DNA of 64,000 nt from Shewanella inventionis (GCF_014641855.1 NZ_BMII01000023.1:32730-96729), one strand, 5' to 3'; numbered from the stretch's first letter, positions 1 through 14,403 are shown. Numbers and translations are program-made. The notes: generated by a model from the letters alone, not told the origin.

Positions 1-363
1 TGATGAAAACACATAACCTAAGCCTTTAAGCATTTCACGTAGCTTGTTGTGGTTTTCAATAATACCGTTGTGTACTACGGCAATGTCACCCTCAGATAAA
101 TGCGGGTGAGCATTACGCTCACTTGGTTCACCATGAGTTGCCCAGCGAGTGTGAGCAATACCTGTGCCGCCAGCCAGTGGCGCGGCGTCTAGTGCTGATG
201 ATAACTCTTGTACTTTGCCTAAACGGCGAGTGCGGCTTAATTCACCTTGATTAATGACAGCAACACCCGCAGAGTCATAACCGCGGTATTCAAGGCGACG
301 AAGGCCTTCTACTAAAATTTCTGCAACATCCCTTTGCGCAACAGCGCCTACGATTCCACACAT
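1..363 (-). CDS. glmS: Glucosamine--fructose-6-phosphate aminotransferase, N-terminal part (cut by window edge)
   Basis: GlmS makes glucosamine-6-phosphate from fructose-6-phosphate and glutamine, the first step toward UDP-GlcNAc. Only the first 121 codons are here; the gene runs leftward off the window. The protein opens with MCGIVGAV, so the catalytic N-terminal nucleophile cysteine of class II glutamine amidotransferases is present. [11 protein letters not shown] and HTRWATHG of the glutaminase domain follow. An AAGGAAA ribosome site lies just upstream of the ATG at 363. It follows the DeoR-family gene after a 36-base gap and is probably co-transcribed with it. The isomerase domains are not visible. 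Confidence 0.95.
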   Translation of the reverse strand, partial: MCGIVGAVAQRDVAEILVEGLRRLEYRGYDSAGVAVINQGELSRTRRLGKVQELSSALDAAPLAGGTGIAHTRWATHGEPSERNAHPHLSEGDIAVVHNGIIENHNKLREMLKGLGYVFSS

Positions 364-399
364 GTTATTTTCCTTTACGATATTAGATATTAAATTAAT

Positions 400-1170
400 T
401 TAGTTTGCATATGGCGCAAGTATCACTTTTACGCCATGTGCTGAAATAGTTTCTACGGCTTGCGGGCTAATGTTGTCGTCAGTAACTAACACATTCACCA
501 CATCCCACGGCAGTTCCAGGTTGGGGATCCGCCGGCCTATTTTGGTCGACTCTAATAGCACCACCACTTCACGTGACATTTCGGCCATCACTTTACTGAG
601 TCCGGTGAGTTCATTAAATGTGGTGGTTCCACGATCAAGATCGATGCCGTCTGCACCGATAAATAATTGGTCGAAGTTATATGAACGTAATACTTGCTCT
701 GCCACCTGGCCCTGAAAAGACTCTGAATGCGGATCCCAGGTACCACCGGTCATCAATAATGTCGGTTCGTTTTCAAGTTCGTGTATGGCATTGGCTAGTT
801 GCAATGAGTTTGTCATCACCACTAGGCCACGCTTATCATTAAGCTGTTGCACTATCCCCGATGTGGTACTGCCACTGTCTATTATGATTCGGTTATGATC
901 GCGAATGAGCTCAGCGGCTTTTGCTGCAATGGCTTGTTTGTTCAACGACAATGTTTCGTTTGCTATTTGGGTCATTTCTTGAGGAACAGGAACGGCCCCA
1001 CCATAACGACGTAGCAATAAACCATGAGTTTCAAGCATGGCTAAATCTTTACGAATAGTGACTTCTGAGGTCGCGAACAAACTGGCCAGTTCATCGACAC
1101 TGACTTCACCTTGCTCGTTAACCAATTTAATGATCGAATGGCGACGTTGTTGAGTATTACGTTTGGTCAT
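400..1170 (-). CDS. DeoR/GlpR-family transcriptional regulator, probably controlling glmS
   Basis: This is a 256-residue DNA-binding regulator. Residues 5-60 form the DeoR-type helix-turn-helix (RRHSIIKLV, VSVDELASLFATSEVTIRKD, LLRRYGGA). The remainder is the DeoRC sugar-phosphate sensor domain, including IIIDSGSTT and LFIGADGID, which in this family binds phosphorylated sugars. It sits immediately upstream of glmS on the same strand and downstream of glmU, so regulation of amino-sugar synthesis is the natural inference. Its promoter region carries a pair of TTTCRTTT direct repeats, the type of site bound by AgaR-like members. The effector cannot be read from sequence. Confidence 0.88.
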   Translation of the reverse strand: MTKRNTQQRRHSIIKLVNEQGEVSVDELASLFATSEVTIRKDLAMLETHGLLLRRYGGAVPVPQEMTQIANETLSLNKQAIAAKAAELIRDHNRIIIDSGSTTSGIVQQLNDKRGLVVMTNSLQLANAIHELENEPTLLMTGGTWDPHSESFQGQVAEQVLRSYNFDQLFIGADGIDLDRGTTTFNELTGLSKVMAEMSREVVVLLESTKIGRRIPNLELPWDVVNVLVTDDNISPQAVETISAHGVKVILAPYAN

Positions 1171-1198
1171 TTGATTAAAAATCTTTCACATAAGTTTC

Positions 1199-1229
1199 GA
1201 AACGAAAGATATTTTAACATCAAATGAAA
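1199..1229 (-). promoter_or_regulatory. Candidate DeoR-family operator (two TTTCRTTT direct repeats)
   Basis: On the minus strand, TTTCATTT (1222-1229) and TTTCGTTTC (1199-1207) are direct repeats 23 bases apart, about two helical turns. They lie 30-60 bases upstream of the DeoR-family start. TTTCRTTT repeats are the known operator form for AgaR-like DeoR proteins. Autoregulation of the regulator-glmS unit is inferred. Confidence 0.45.
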
Positions 1230-1270
1230 CTTTATCTAGATCTGAATGATTCAAATTGAAATAAAAGTAC

Positions 1271-1302
1271 AAAAAAACCTCTGTGATAAGCAGAGGTTTT
1301 TA
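1271..1302 (-). terminator. Rho-independent terminator after glmU
   Basis: AAAACCTCTG and CAGAGGTTTT form a 10-bp stem with a 7-base loop. Read leftward the stem is followed by a run of T. It lies 29 bases past the glmU stop and separates glmU from the regulator-glmS unit. Confidence 0.85.
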
Positions 1303-1330
1303 TGGTTACATTTTAGAAGGGTTTAAAATG

Positions 1331-2695
1331 TTACTTTTTAATTTTTACAGGACGTTGCCAACCTGTGATATGACGTTGTTTTACCCGGGTAATAACCAGT
1401 TCATCTGCTGCAACATCTTTAGTGATAGTAGAACCGGCACCTAATGTCGCGTTTTTACCTATGGTGACTGGCGCAACTAATTGGGTATCACTGCCGACAA
1501 ATACGCCATCTTCTATGGTGGTAACAAACTTGTTAGCGCCGTCGTAGTTACAGGTAATGGTACCAGCTCCTATGTTGACACCAGCGCCAATAACAGCATC
1601 GCCAAGATAGGCTAAATGGCCTGCTTTGGAGCCAACACCTAATACTGATTTTTTGATTTCAACAAAATTACCAATGTGTGCATCTTGTTTAAGCTCTGCA
1701 CCTGGGCGCAAACGGGCAAAAGGCCCTGCACTTGCTGCTTGGCCAAGTTTTGCGCCTTCAACAATGGTATAAGGTTTAATTTCTGCGTTATCAGCAATGT
1801 CACAATCAATTAAAATAGCGCCTGCGCCAATGGTAACGTTATTACCTAAAGTAACCTTACCTTGAAAAATGACATTAACATCAATCATCACATCCATACC
1901 CACGCTGACATCACCGCGAATATCAATACGGGCAGGATCGCGTAAATTGGCACCCTCTAGCATGAGCTTTTCAGCTGCACGAGCTTGGTATGCACGCTCT
2001 AACTGTGCTAATTGTACACGATTATTGGCACCTTCAACTTCAATTGCCGATTGCGGTTGTGAGGTTGTAATATCAACACCATCTGCATTCGCCATTGCAA
2101 TAATATCGGTTAAGTAATATTCGCCTTGTGCGTTGTTGTTTGATAACCGGCTCAACCAGGCTTTTAACTGCTTGCCAGGTACGGCCATAATACCTGTGTT
2201 AACTTCAGTGATGGTGAGCTGTTCTGCGTTAGCATCTTTTTGCTCTACAATGCCAACCACTTTACCTGACTCTCTCACAATACGGCCGTAACCGGTTGGG
2301 TTAGGCAAATTGACCGTTAAAATGGCTAATCCATTTGCTGAGCGAGCCGCTAACAGTGTCTCTAATGTAGATTGTTGAATAAGTGGAACATCACCGTAAA
2401 GAATAAGCACGGTATCGTCGTCGTTGATGTTTGAGTTGGCTTGAGCGACAGCGTGCCCGGTACCGAGCTGCTCTGCTTGTAACACCCAATTAAGTGCTTG
2501 TTCACCGAGTGTTGCCTTTAATTTGTCGGCGCCGTAGCCATACACTAGTTGAATGGCTTGCGCTCCTAATGAGTTAGCAGTGTCGATAACATGCTGAACC
2601 ATACTTTTATGGGCAATAGGATGCAGCACTTTAGGTAAATCTGAGCGCATGCGAGTTCCTTTGCCTGCGGCTAAGATAACAACATTTAACGACAT
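1331..2695 (-). CDS. glmU: Bifunctional UDP-N-acetylglucosamine pyrophosphorylase / glucosamine-1-phosphate acetyltransferase
   Basis: GlmU acetylates glucosamine-1-phosphate and then uridylates it, giving UDP-GlcNAc for peptidoglycan and lipopolysaccharide. The start was placed at [16 protein letters not shown] (ATG ending at 2695, GAAGGGA ribosome site), giving 454 residues, close to the 456 of E. coli; an upstream start would add ten unconserved residues. The N-terminal half is a nucleotidyltransferase ([23 protein letters not shown]). The C-terminal half is a left-handed beta helix of hexapeptide repeats with [10 protein letters not shown] around the acetyltransferase histidine. The gene is separated from the atp operon by a terminator, so it has its own promoter. 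Confidence 0.97.
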   Translation of the reverse strand: MSLNVVILAAGKGTRMRSDLPKVLHPIAHKSMVQHVIDTANSLGAQAIQLVYGYGADKLKATLGEQALNWVLQAEQLGTGHAVAQANSNINDDDTVLILYGDVPLIQQSTLETLLAARSANGLAILTVNLPNPTGYGRIVRESGKVVGIVEQKDANAEQLTITEVNTGIMAVPGKQLKAWLSRLSNNNAQGEYYLTDIIAMANADGVDITTSQPQSAIEVEGANNRVQLAQLERAYQARAAEKLMLEGANLRDPARIDIRGDVSVGMDVMIDVNVIFQGKVTLGNNVTIGAGAILIDCDIADNAEIKPYTIVEGAKLGQAASAGPFARLRPGAELKQDAHIGNFVEIKKSVLGVGSKAGHLAYLGDAVIGAGVNIGAGTITCNYDGANKFVTTIEDGVFVGSDTQLVAPVTIGKNATLGAGSTITKDVAADELVITRVKQRHITGWQRPVKIKK

Positions 2696-2834
2696 AATTA
2701 GTCCCTTCAAACAAGATGAATTCAAATTGGCGCTATTTTAGCTTAATCCCATGCTAATACCAATCAGCACTCTCTGATCACTTATTTATCCTGACGGGTA
2801 TAAATAAAAAAACTCTTAATATGGTATTTCAGCA

Positions 2835-2870
2835 ATAAAAAAGGCGACTCATAACGAGTCGCCTTTTATT
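2835..2870 (-). terminator. Terminator of the atp operon
   Basis: AAAAGGCGACTC, a short loop and GAGTCGCCTTTT make a strong GC-rich stem flanked by A and T runs. It lies about 17 bases past the atpC stop, between atpC and glmU. Confidence 0.88.
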
Positions 2871-2886
2871 GTGTCAAATAATCAGA

Positions 2887-3318
2887 TTATCTGGTGATAT
2901 TTTTCTTGATGGTTTCAACTACTTTTAATTGAGCCAAAGACTTGGCCAATTCAATAGCTGCGGCTTCGTAGTTAAAGTCGGCGCCAGCATTAGCAATAGC
3001 TTGCTCTGCACGTTCTTTCGCTTCTAAAGCGGCTTTTTCATCAATATCATCGGCACGTAATGCTACATCAGCAAGTACTGAGATTGCAGTAGGTTGTACT
3101 TCTAGTAAACCACCAGAAAGGTACAACACTTCTTCACTACCATCTTGCTTGATAAAGCGCGCCATACCAGGCTTGATTTTTGTTAGTAGAGCAACGTGGT
3201 TAGGCATAATACCTAACTCACCTTCAGCGCCGTTCACTTCAAAAAAGCTCACTTCGCCGTGGTAGATGCTGTCTTCTGCACTAACAATATCAAGTTGGAC
3301 TGTTTTGGCTGCCATCAA
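2887..3318 (-). CDS. atpC: ATP synthase F1 subunit epsilon
   Basis: Epsilon is the central-stalk subunit that couples the c-ring to the catalytic head and inhibits ATP hydrolysis. The protein has 143 residues (E. coli 139). The N-terminal beta sandwich ([38 protein letters not shown]) is followed by a helical hairpin rich in Ala, Glu and Lys from about residue 90. It is the last gene of the atp operon, 33 bases after atpD, with a terminator just behind it. An AAGGAGA ribosome site precedes the start. Confidence 0.96.
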   Translation of the reverse strand: MMAAKTVQLDIVSAEDSIYHGEVSFFEVNGAEGELGIMPNHVALLTKIKPGMARFIKQDGSEEVLYLSGGLLEVQPTAISVLADVALRADDIDEKAALEAKERAEQAIANAGADFNYEAAAIELAKSLAQLKVVETIKKNITR

Positions 3319-3351
3319 GTTCTCCTTAAAGAACTAAGCTTTACGGCCTAG

Positions 3352-5638
<2,287 letters not shown>

Positions 5639-5691
5639 CTCTACTCTCCAATCTGGGACCTGAGGTGCCTAATGACACCTCTTGTTCATTA

Positions 5692-7233
5692 TTACCAGGT
5701 TTGGGTTTCAATGAACTTGTCCATGCCTGCTTTCAACTCACCTTCGATATCAGCGTTATAATCGCCAGTAGCGTTGATGGTTTTGATTAGCTCAGCATGT
5801 TGACTGTTCATGTATGAAAGCAGAGCGGCTTCGAAGCGACCGATTTCATTTAAAGCAACACCTTTTAGGTAGCCTTTTTCAGCTGCGAAAATAGACACAG
5901 CCTGGGCAGCAACGCTCATAGGAGCATATTGCTTTTGCTTCATTAATTCGGTTACACGCTCACCATGCTCAAGTTGAGCACGTGTTGCATCATCTAAATC
6001 AGATGCAAACTGTGAGAACGCTGCAAGCTCTCGATACTGTGCAAGTGCAGTACGGATACCGCCAGACAGTTTCTTGATGATCTTAGTCTGCGCTGCACCA
6101 CCAACACGAGAAACAGAAATACCTGGGTTAACTGCTGGACGTAAGCCCGAGTTAAACAAGTCAGTCTCAAGGAAGATCTGACCATCTGTAATAGAAATTA
6201 CGTTGGTCGGTACGAACGCTGATACGTCACCAGCTTGGGTTTCAATAATAGGTAACGCGGTTAACGAACCGGTTTGACCTTTTACTGCACCGTTTGTGAA
6301 CTTTTCTACATAGTTCACGTTTACGCGTGATGCACGCTCTAATAAACGCGAGTGTAGATAGAATACGTCACCTGGGTATGCTTCACGTCCTGGTGGACGC
6401 TTCAATAGCAATGAAATTTGACGGTAAGCAACTGCTTGCTTAGACAAATCATCATATACGATTAAAGAATCTTCACCGCGGTCACGGAAGTATTCACCCA
6501 TTGAACAACCAGAATATGGTGCTAAGAATTGCAGTGCGGCAGCTTCAGAAGCTGATGCAACAACAACTATAGTGTTAGCTAGTGCGCCATGTTCTTCAAG
6601 TTTACGTACTACGTTAGCGATGGTAGAAGCTTTCTGACCAACAGCAACATAGACACATTTAATACCTGAATCTTTCTGGTTGATAATTGCATCGATAGCC
6701 ATCGCTGTTTTACCAGTCTGACGGTCACCAATGATCAATTCACGTTGACCACGACCGATTGGGATCATGGCATCAACGGCTTTATAACCAGTTTGGATTG
6801 GTTGATCTACTGATTTACGCTCAATAACACCAGGAGCAATCACTTCAACAGGAGAGAAACCATCGTTGTCGATAGGTCCTTTACCGTCGATTGGCTCACC
6901 AAGGGTGTTAACAACACGACCAAGTAGTCCACGACCCACTGGTACTTCAAGAATACGACCAGTGGTTCTTACTTTTGCACCTTCTGCTAAATTAGCATAA
7001 GGGCCCATTACTACGGCGCCTACAGAATCACGTTCTAAGTTCAACGCGATTGCAAAACGGCCACCAGGCAGTTCGATCATTTCACCTTGCATTACATCGG
7101 CAAGGCCGTTAATGCGAATGATGCCGTCACTTACTGCAACGATAGTACCTTCGTTGCGAGCTTCACTAACGACGTCGAACTGCTCGATCCGCTGCTTAAT
7201 CAGATCGCTGATTTCAGTGGAATTCAGTTGCAT
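5692..7233 (-). CDS. atpA: ATP synthase F1 subunit alpha
   Basis: This is the non-catalytic nucleotide-binding F1 subunit. The start is the ATG at 7231-7233 ([16 protein letters not shown]) with GGGAG seven bases upstream; the TTG two codons earlier is less likely. That gives 513 residues, equal to E. coli. Motifs include the P-loop [41 protein letters not shown] and the signature [17 protein letters not shown]. It is part of the atp operon between atpH and atpG. Confidence 0.97.
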   Translation of the reverse strand: MQLNSTEISDLIKQRIEQFDVVSEARNEGTIVAVSDGIIRINGLADVMQGEMIELPGGRFAIALNLERDSVGAVVMGPYANLAEGAKVRTTGRILEVPVGRGLLGRVVNTLGEPIDGKGPIDNDGFSPVEVIAPGVIERKSVDQPIQTGYKAVDAMIPIGRGQRELIIGDRQTGKTAMAIDAIINQKDSGIKCVYVAVGQKASTIANVVRKLEEHGALANTIVVVASASEAAALQFLAPYSGCSMGEYFRDRGEDSLIVYDDLSKQAVAYRQISLLLKRPPGREAYPGDVFYLHSRLLERASRVNVNYVEKFTNGAVKGQTGSLTALPIIETQAGDVSAFVPTNVISITDGQIFLETDLFNSGLRPAVNPGISVSRVGGAAQTKIIKKLSGGIRTALAQYRELAAFSQFASDLDDATRAQLEHGERVTELMKQKQYAPMSVAAQAVSIFAAEKGYLKGVALNEIGRFEAALLSYMNSQHAELIKTINATGDYNADIEGELKAGMDKFIETQTW

Positions 7234-7247
7234 GCTCAAACTCCCAA

Positions 7248-7781
7248 TTACGACTGCAGCTTATCAGACAAGCGCGATAACTTACCGCTTACCGAGCCAT
7301 CAATGACTAGGTCGCCTGATTTAATAATCACACCGCCAATAAGCGATGCGTCGATGCTGCAATTCAGCTTAACTTTGCGTGCGAGACGTTTCTCTAGAGA
7401 AACACTAATTTGCTGCTGTTGCTCAGAGCTTAGCTCAGTTGCAGAAACCACTGTGGCTTCAACTTCTTTTGCCCACTCATTACGGTATTCAGCAAAAAGT
7501 AGCGATACTGCTGGCAGTATCCCTAAACGACCGTTTTCAGCCATTACCTTTATCAGGTTCTGACCTTGCTCGTTGACTTGTTCACCGCAAACTTTAATAA
7601 ACAGTGAGGCAAGTTCTGTACTCGCAAGAGTACCGTTAAGCAGTGGTTTCATTGATTCGTTTTCACTTACCAATGAGGCGAAAGCTAACATTTCTGTCCA
7701 ACTATCGACTGCTTTGTGTTCAACAGCAAAATCAAAAGCTGCCTTTGCGTAAGGGCGAGCGATGGTGGTTAATTCAGCCAT
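7248..7781 (-). CDS. atpH: ATP synthase F1 subunit delta
   Basis: Delta links the top of F1 to the peripheral stalk (subunit b dimer). It has 177 residues as in E. coli. The N-terminal helical domain starts [19 protein letters not shown]. The C-terminal part carries [20 protein letters not shown], a conserved family segment. The gene is 14 bases behind atpF and 14 before atpA. Confidence 0.96.
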   Translation of the reverse strand: MAELTTIARPYAKAAFDFAVEHKAVDSWTEMLAFASLVSENESMKPLLNGTLASTELASLFIKVCGEQVNEQGQNLIKVMAENGRLGILPAVSLLFAEYRNEWAKEVEATVVSATELSSEQQQQISVSLEKRLARKVKLNCSIDASLIGGVIIKSGDLVIDGSVSGKLSRLSDKLQS

Positions 7782-7795
7782 AACTCAACTCCTTA

Positions 7796-8266
7796 TCAAA
7801 TTTCAGCAACAAGTTTATCAACTATGTCACTGTGGGCGGCTGGATCAATCGAACGCTCAAGAATCTTCTCTGCGCCGATAACGGCTAGAGTAGCAACTTG
7901 CTTACGCAAGTCATCTTTCACGCGATTACGTTCGTTTTCAATTTCTGCATTACCTTGAGCGATAATTTTTGCACGCTCAATTTGTGCTTCAGCTTTAGCT
8001 TCTTCAACGATTTGAGCTTTACGCTTGTTAGCTTGCTCAATGATCTCGTTGGCAGTTACTTTTGCTTCTTTTAGTTGCTCAGTAGCTTTAATTTGCGCTA
8101 ACTCTAGATCTTTTGCTGCACGGCCGGCATCTGCCAGACCATCAGCAATTTTCTTCTGGCGTTCTTCGATGGCATTCATCAACGGAGGCCATACAAACTT
8201 CATGCAAAACCACACGAAGAGAATAAAGGCAACCGTCTGACCGAATAGGGTAGCGTTGAAATTCAC
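7796..8266 (-). CDS. atpF: ATP synthase Fo subunit b
   Basis: Subunit b forms the peripheral stalk as a dimer. It has 156 residues, equal to E. coli, with one N-terminal membrane helix ([20 protein letters not shown]). A long charged coiled coil follows ([20 protein letters not shown], then Ala/Glu/Lys-rich). The start codon is GTG, supported by an AGGAGGC ribosome site five bases upstream and by the family's standard N-terminus MNFNATL. Confidence 0.96.
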   Translation of the reverse strand: MNFNATLFGQTVAFILFVWFCMKFVWPPLMNAIEERQKKIADGLADAGRAAKDLELAQIKATEQLKEAKVTANEIIEQANKRKAQIVEEAKAEAQIERAKIIAQGNAEIENERNRVKDDLRKQVATLAVIGAEKILERSIDPAAHSDIVDKLVAEI

Positions 8267-8303
8267 AACAGCCTCCTAGTTAGATTAAAGACAGAAGCGT
8301 TAA

Positions 8304-8582
<279 letters not shown>

Positions 8583-8620
8583 TTATTAATGATTTAGGTC
8601 AAAAAAATTTTCGGTTACCC

Positions 8621-9418
<798 letters not shown>

Positions 9419-9427
9419 TCATCCCAC

Positions 9428-9817
9428 TTAACTTTGCTTGAAATATAAAGGTGCTATCCAGTGCACAACTAACGCTAACGAATAACAAGTAAAAAGCGGC
9501 ATAAATCCGACTTCCATGTTGATAAACACTAACGTAAACAATGCAATGGTCAACAGCATCTTTACCGCTTCCCCCCAGTAAAAGCTTTTAACCACTTTTG
9601 CTGCAGAGCTTGCCCCACTATGTGAGAAAGCTAGGGTTGCGAATACAAAATTAGGAAGTACAGCGATAATCGCGCCTGCTAAAGCAGACTGACCATACTG
9701 CGCTCCCCACATTACGAAAAATAGTATTGAAATAATGCTCGCTACTATCGCTTGTACCAGCACTAATTTATAGGCTGCTAACCTACCACGACGCGCTAAA
9801 ACATTACCCAACTTCAT
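9428..9817 (-). CDS. atpI: ATP synthase assembly-associated membrane protein AtpI
   Basis: AtpI is a small membrane protein at the head of many atp operons that helps assemble the c-ring. It has 129 residues with four hydrophobic segments, including LVQAIVASIISILFFVMWG, SALAGAIIAVLPNFVFATLA and MLLTIALFTLVFINM. It is the first gene of the atp operon. The 219-base gap to parB (9818-10036) must hold the operon promoter; TTGTAT, 16 bases, TATATT on the minus strand near 9855-9895 is a weak candidate. Confidence 0.88.
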   Translation of the reverse strand: MKLGNVLARRGRLAAYKLVLVQAIVASIISILFFVMWGAQYGQSALAGAIIAVLPNFVFATLAFSHSGASSAAKVVKSFYWGEAVKMLLTIALFTLVFINMEVGFMPLFTCYSLALVVHWIAPLYFKQS

Positions 9818-10036
9818 ATCTCCGCATTAATGCCTTTCGCGGTCCTAATGTTAAATTTAATATATTAAACTAGCCTTAAGATACAAAAAGCCTGCAAAGT
9901 ATACCTTTTCGCGCTTTGTTTGCAACTTTGATGATAGGAAAACAACGATTTAATGAGTGAAATAGCGCTAAATATACAAAAGTAAAAATTAGCGCTATGT
10001 CACAAAATTACTACATGAAATGGTTTAGTCAGATTT

Positions 10037-10921
10037 TTAACGAATTTTACTTAAAATACCGTCTAATTCAGCAAGATTTTGGTAGTTTATTACAATTTTC
10101 CCTTTACCTTTAGTACCATGATTAATGGCAACTTTGGCACCGAGCCGTTCAATTAACTCTTGTTCTAATCGGCTAACATCATGATCTTTAGCTTGAGTTT
10201 CGACGGTTTTAGCCGGATTTAAGGCTTTATTAATTAATCGTTCAGTTTCTCGAACAGTCATTTCTTTTGATGCAACTAATCGGGCTAAATTAGTCTGTTC
10301 ATCACCTTCTATGGCCAATAAAGCACGGGCGTGTCCCATGTCAATGTCACCATATTCTAACAAACGCTTAACAGGCTCATTGAGGCTATTTAAGCGCAGT
10401 AAGTTAGATACACTAGCTCGAGATTTACCTACTGCATCAGCGACTTGTTGATGGGTTAATTCAAACTCTTCTAATAAACGCTGTAAGGCAATTGCTTCTT
10501 CCATTGCATTGAGGTCTTCGCGCTGAATATTCTCAATCAGCGCAATAGCCACAGCCGCTTCATCTGCCACTTGTTTAACAATACACGGGACTTTATCAAG
10601 CTTAGCAAGTTGTGCTGCACGCCAACGACGTTCACCCGCGATAATTTCATAATTACCATTTGATACTTTACGCACCACAATTGGCTGAATAACACCTTGG
10701 GAGCGAATAGACTCAGCAAGCTCTTCTAATGCCTCTGGAGACATATCTTTACGTGGCTGATATTTACCAGGTTGGAGTTTGTCCAGATCAAGATGAATAA
10801 GATCGCTTGCTACAGGGTGTGATTGAGTTTCTTCTGGTTGCTCGTTTTTACGAGTCGCCGCATTGCTATGGCTTAATAAGGCATCCAGGCCTTTACCTAA
10901 ACCGCGTTTTTTTAACGTCAT
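10037..10921 (-). CDS. parB: Chromosome partitioning protein ParB
   Basis: ParB is the CTP-dependent clamp that loads at parS sites and spreads along DNA to organise and segregate the origin. It has 294 residues. The N-terminus KKRGLGKGLDALL precedes the CTP-binding ParB/Srx core with GERRWRAAQLA. The helix-turn-helix is THQQVADAVGKSRASVSNLL, and a basic dimerisation domain closes the protein. It follows parA by 9 bases. Three parS-like palindromes at 34.5-38.9 kb are its expected targets. Confidence 0.96.
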   Translation of the reverse strand: MTLKKRGLGKGLDALLSHSNAATRKNEQPEETQSHPVASDLIHLDLDKLQPGKYQPRKDMSPEALEELAESIRSQGVIQPIVVRKVSNGNYEIIAGERRWRAAQLAKLDKVPCIVKQVADEAAVAIALIENIQREDLNAMEEAIALQRLLEEFELTHQQVADAVGKSRASVSNLLRLNSLNEPVKRLLEYGDIDMGHARALLAIEGDEQTNLARLVASKEMTVRETERLINKALNPAKTVETQAKDHDVSRLEQELIERLGAKVAINHGTKGKGKIVINYQNLAELDGILSKIR

Positions 10922-10930
10922 TTTTATATC

Positions 10931-11719
10931 CTACGCTTGTTTGGGTTGTGTTTGTTGCTCTGCACGACGGATAATTTCACCCGCTAGGGCTAAGTATGCT
11001 TTTGCTCCAGCGCTCGATTTATCGTAGTACATGGCTGGCGCACCAAAACTAGGAGCTTCTGCCAACCTAATGTTTCGCGGAATAACAGTGCGATAAACTT
11101 TATCACCAAAATGTTGTTTTAATTGATCAGACACATCATTTGATAGGCGGTTACGCGGGTCATACATGGTACGCAAAATACCTTCAATGGTTAATGTTGG
11201 ATTGACCATGGCACCAAGTTTAGTAATGGTATCAATGAGTGCTGTAAGCCCTTCTAGGGCATAATATTCACATTGCATTGGTACTAATACAGAATCTGCT
11301 GCCGACATGGCATTGACCGTTAACATGTTCAAAGAAGGTGGGCAATCAATAAAGATGTAGTCGTAGTCATCTTTTATTGGGGCAAGTGCATTACGTAAGC
11401 GGATCTCACGGGCAAAAAACTCCATTAATTTAATTTCTGCAGCTGTCACATCACCATTACCTGCGATCAGATCAAATTTACCGACGGTATTTTTAATCAC
11501 AATATCGGCAAAGGGCTTTTCTTCTACGAGTAACTCATAGGCGGTGTTATCTACATCGTACTTGTCGACTCCGCTGCCCATAGTTGCATTGCCTTGAGGA
11601 TCTAAATCGATCAACAACACTTTACGCTTTGTGGCGGCAAGTGATGCGGCTAGGTTTACGCAAGTTGTTGTTTTTCCTACGCCACCTTTTTGGTTGGCTA
11701 CGGCAATGATTTTACCCAC
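10931..11719 (-). CDS. parA: Chromosome partitioning ATPase ParA
   Basis: ParA is the Walker-type ATPase whose DNA-bound gradient moves ParB-parS complexes. It has 262 residues. The deviant Walker A box KGGVGKTT begins at residue 11, [16 protein letters not shown] follows, and the Walker B region is [13 protein letters not shown]. It lies between rsmG and parB on the same strand, the usual chromosomal arrangement beside oriC. Confidence 0.96.
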   Translation of the reverse strand: MGKIIAVANQKGGVGKTTTCVNLAASLAATKRKVLLIDLDPQGNATMGSGVDKYDVDNTAYELLVEEKPFADIVIKNTVGKFDLIAGNGDVTAAEIKLMEFFAREIRLRNALAPIKDDYDYIFIDCPPSLNMLTVNAMSAADSVLVPMQCEYYALEGLTALIDTITKLGAMVNPTLTIEGILRTMYDPRNRLSNDVSDQLKQHFGDKVYRTVIPRNIRLAEAPSFGAPAMYYDKSSAGAKAYLALAGEIIRRAEQQTQPKQA

Positions 11720-11781
11720 AATGTCATCCTGTCTTAAAATTATTGATGTCCGGTTAGATTAATTAGCGAAAGAAATGCAGT

Positions 11782-12402
11782 TTATTGCTTAGCAATTTTT
11801 AATAAATGTCGCTGTTCGTCTAGCTTTGGTACATGCAATACAATGGTTTCAACCAGCGAAAATCCTGCTGGCATTTGCTGTAATTCTTGTTGGTTTAACT
11901 GACCTTTTAGGGCGTAATAGATGCCATTTTCAGTTGGTAAATGATGACACCAGCTGAGCATATCCTGTATCGATGCAAATGCTCTACTTAACACGCCATC
12001 AAATTTGTCATCGGGTTGATAAGCCTCGACCCGGCTTTCTACTGAGGTGATATTATTAATTTTCAGCTCAAATTGAACCTGTTTTTGAAAGCGGATCCGT
12101 TTACCTAAACTGTCTAATAATACAAATTGTTTGTCTGGATTCATAATGGCTAATGGGATCCCAGGTAAACCAGGACCTGTGCCCACATCAATAAATCGCT
12201 GTCCTTCAAGATAAGGAGAAACGGCCAAACTGTCCATAATATGTCTAATTAACATTTGTTCAGGATCGCGTACCGAGGTGAGGTTATAGGCTTTATTCCA
12301 TTTAGCGAGCATTTCAACAAAACCGACGAGTTGTTTTTGTTGTAATTCAGTGGCTGATATTTTCATTTCAGCTAAATAGGTTTGGAGTTGCACAGATAAC
12401 AC
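11782..12402 (-). CDS. rsmG: 16S rRNA (guanine-527-N7)-methyltransferase
   Basis: RsmG methylates G527 of 16S rRNA using S-adenosylmethionine. I chose the GTG at 12400-12402 (protein [14 protein letters not shown]) because GAGG lies at proper spacing and the resulting 206 residues match E. coli (207); an upstream ATG would add 19 residues unlike the family. The SAM-binding motif is [17 protein letters not shown], and [21 protein letters not shown] is the conserved N-terminal block. It stands downstream of mnmG, as is common near origins. Confidence 0.94.
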   Translation of the reverse strand: MLSVQLQTYLAEMKISATELQQKQLVGFVEMLAKWNKAYNLTSVRDPEQMLIRHIMDSLAVSPYLEGQRFIDVGTGPGLPGIPLAIMNPDKQFVLLDSLGKRIRFQKQVQFELKINNITSVESRVEAYQPDDKFDGVLSRAFASIQDMLSWCHHLPTENGIYYALKGQLNQQELQQMPAGFSLVETIVLHVPKLDEQRHLLKIAKQ

Positions 12403-12460
12403 AGAAAACCTCGTAAATTGCATGAACAGACGGCAGTTATTATGAAGCCGTAAAAGCACT

Positions 12461-12484
12461 AAGGGAAGCCTTATGGCTTCCCTT
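12461..12484 (-). terminator. Hairpin between mnmG and rsmG (weak terminator or attenuator)
   Basis: AAGGGAAGCC, loop TTAT, GGCTTCCCTT gives a perfect 10-bp stem just past the mnmG stop. Read leftward the following bases are not a clean T run (TAGTGCTTTTA), so termination may be partial, allowing some read-through into rsmG-parAB. Confidence 0.5.
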
Positions 12485-12513
12485 GTGTTACTGAGTCGAA
12501 AAAATATTTGAAA

Positions 12514-14403
12514 TTATGCGCTTTTTCTCAATAAACCACGTTTTTTCAAGTGTACTAGCAAAATAGAGATGGCTGCTGGAGTAATTCCAGAGATCCGAGA
12601 TGCTTGTCCTACCGTTTCAGGTTTGTGATTATTAAGCTTTGCGATCACCTCATTTGAAAGTCCTGGTACTTCTTGATAATCGAGATCAAGAGGTAACAAT
12701 GAGCTTTCATGACGAATAGCTTTGTCTATTTCATCCTGTTGGCGTTGAATATAACCTGAGTATTTCACTTGAATTTGCACTTGTTCAGCCGCTTGTGGAT
12801 CGTCAAGACCTGGGCCAAAACCTTCTAGTTTCATTAATTTACTGTAATCCATTTCTGGGCGACGCAGTAAATCTTCAAATGATGCTTCACGCGAAATTGG
12901 TGTATTTAATTGAGGATTTAATACATCTAATAACGGTGAATTAGGGTGTACCCATTGGCTACGTAAACGCTGTAATTCCAGTTCGATCGATTCTTTTTTC
13001 TTACTGAATAATTCCCAACGATTATCGTCTACTAAGCCCAGTTCACGGCCTTTTTCGGTTAAGCGCAGATCAGCGTTGTCTTCACGTAGTAATAAACGGT
13101 ATTCAGCACGGCTGGTAAACATGCGGTAGGGTTCTTTGGTACCAAGGGTTGATAAATCATCAACCAATACACCAAGGTAAGCCTCGTCGCGGCGTGGACA
13201 CCAGCTTTCTTTACCTTGTACTTGTAAAGATGCGTTCATACCAGCCAATAACCCTTGCGCAGCGGCTTCTTCGTAACCTGTAGTGCCGTTAATTTGGCCT
13301 GCAAAAAATAAACCTGCAATGGTTTTGGTTTCTAATGAGTTTTTAAGATCACGTGGATCAAAGTAATCATATTCAATTGCATAACCAGGACGCACGATCT
13401 CAGCATTTTCCATGCCTTTGATCGAACGCACTAAATTAAGTTGCACATCAAATGGCAAGCTGGTTGAAATACCATTAGGGTAGATTTCGTTAGTACTTAA
13501 ACCTTCTGGTTCGATAAAGATTTGATGCGATGATTTATCTGCAAAACGGTGGATCTTATCTTCAATCGATGGGCAATAACGAGGACCAATACCTTCAATA
13601 ACTCCTGAATACATTGGGCTTCTATCTAGGCCTCCACGAATAATGTCGTGAGTTTTTTCATTGGTGTGGGTAATAAAACATGAAATTTGTTTTGGATGCT
13701 GACTCACATCACCAAGAAATGACATTACTGGCAATGGAGTATCACCTTTTTGCTCTGTCATTTGTGAAAAATCAATGGTATTGGCATCAATACGTGGTGG
13801 TGTACCGGTTTTTAAACGGCCAACACGAATGGGCAATTCACGTAAACGATTGGCTAATGCAATTGCTGGTGGATCGCCTGCACGGCCACCGCTGTAATTT
13901 TGTAAACCAATATGAATTTTGCCGCTTAAAAATGTGCCTGTAGTTAATACTACTGCTGGAGCTTCAAATGCCAAACCCATTTGAGTGACAACACCAACAA
14001 CTTTATTATTTTCAACAACTAAATCGTCAACAGCTTGTTGAAAAATACGCAAGTTAGGTTGGTTTTGTAAAATATGTTGAATCTTTTGACGATACAGTGC
14101 TCGGTCAGCTTGTGCACGAATGGCACGAACCGCTGGGCCTTTACTTGAATTTAACGTTCTAAATTGAATACCGGCAAAGTCAGTGGCTGTAGCCATTGCG
14201 CCGCCTAATGCATCGATCTCTTTAACCAAATGACCTTTACCAATACCACCAATGGCGGGATTACAAGACATTTGACCTAGTGTGTCGATGTTATGGGTCA
14301 ACAATAATGTTTTTGATCCCATTCTTGCTGCTGCGAGGGCTGCCTCAGTTCCGGCATGACCACCACCAACGACAATTACATCAAACCGTTCATGAAAATG
14401 CAT
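12514..14403 (-). CDS. mnmG: tRNA uridine-5-carboxymethylaminomethyl modification enzyme MnmG (GidA)
   Basis: With MnmE, this FAD protein modifies the wobble uridine (position 34) of several tRNAs. The start [15 protein letters not shown] gives 629 residues, identical in length to E. coli. The FAD-binding Rossmann motif [19 protein letters not shown] is at about residues 12-30; further signatures are [23 protein letters not shown] and QGLLAGMNA. The gene reads away from the adjacent oriC, the standard gidA position. Its partner mnmE is 5 kb to the right. Confidence 0.97.
   Translation of the reverse strand: MHFHERFDVIVVGGGHAGTEAALAAARMGSKTLLLTHNIDTLGQMSCNPAIGGIGKGHLVKEIDALGGAMATATDFAGIQFRTLNSSKGPAVRAIRAQADRALYRQKIQHILQNQPNLRIFQQAVDDLVVENNKVVGVVTQMGLAFEAPAVVLTTGTFLSGKIHIGLQNYSGGRAGDPPAIALANRLRELPIRVGRLKTGTPPRIDANTIDFSQMTEQKGDTPLPVMSFLGDVSQHPKQISCFITHTNEKTHDIIRGGLDRSPMYSGVIEGIGPRYCPSIEDKIHRFADKSSHQIFIEPEGLSTNEIYPNGISTSLPFDVQLNLVRSIKGMENAEIVRPGYAIEYDYFDPRDLKNSLETKTIAGLFFAGQINGTTGYEEAAAQGLLAGMNASLQVQGKESWCPRRDEAYLGVLVDDLSTLGTKEPYRMFTSRAEYRLLLREDNADLRLTEKGRELGLVDDNRWELFSKKKESIELELQRLRSQWVHPNSPLLDVLNPQLNTPISREASFEDLLRRPEMDYSKLMKLEGFGPGLDDPQAAEQVQIQVKYSGYIQRQQDEIDKAIRHESSLLPLDLDYQEVPGLSNEVIAKLNNHKPETVGQASRISGITPAAISILLVHLKKRGLLRKSA

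Noticed and set aside
470..715. Open frames on the opposite strand of conserved genes (for example at 470-715, 7087-7563, 19997-20467)
   Set aside because: They lie wholly within well-supported genes, lack ribosome sites and have compositions of reversed coding sequence.
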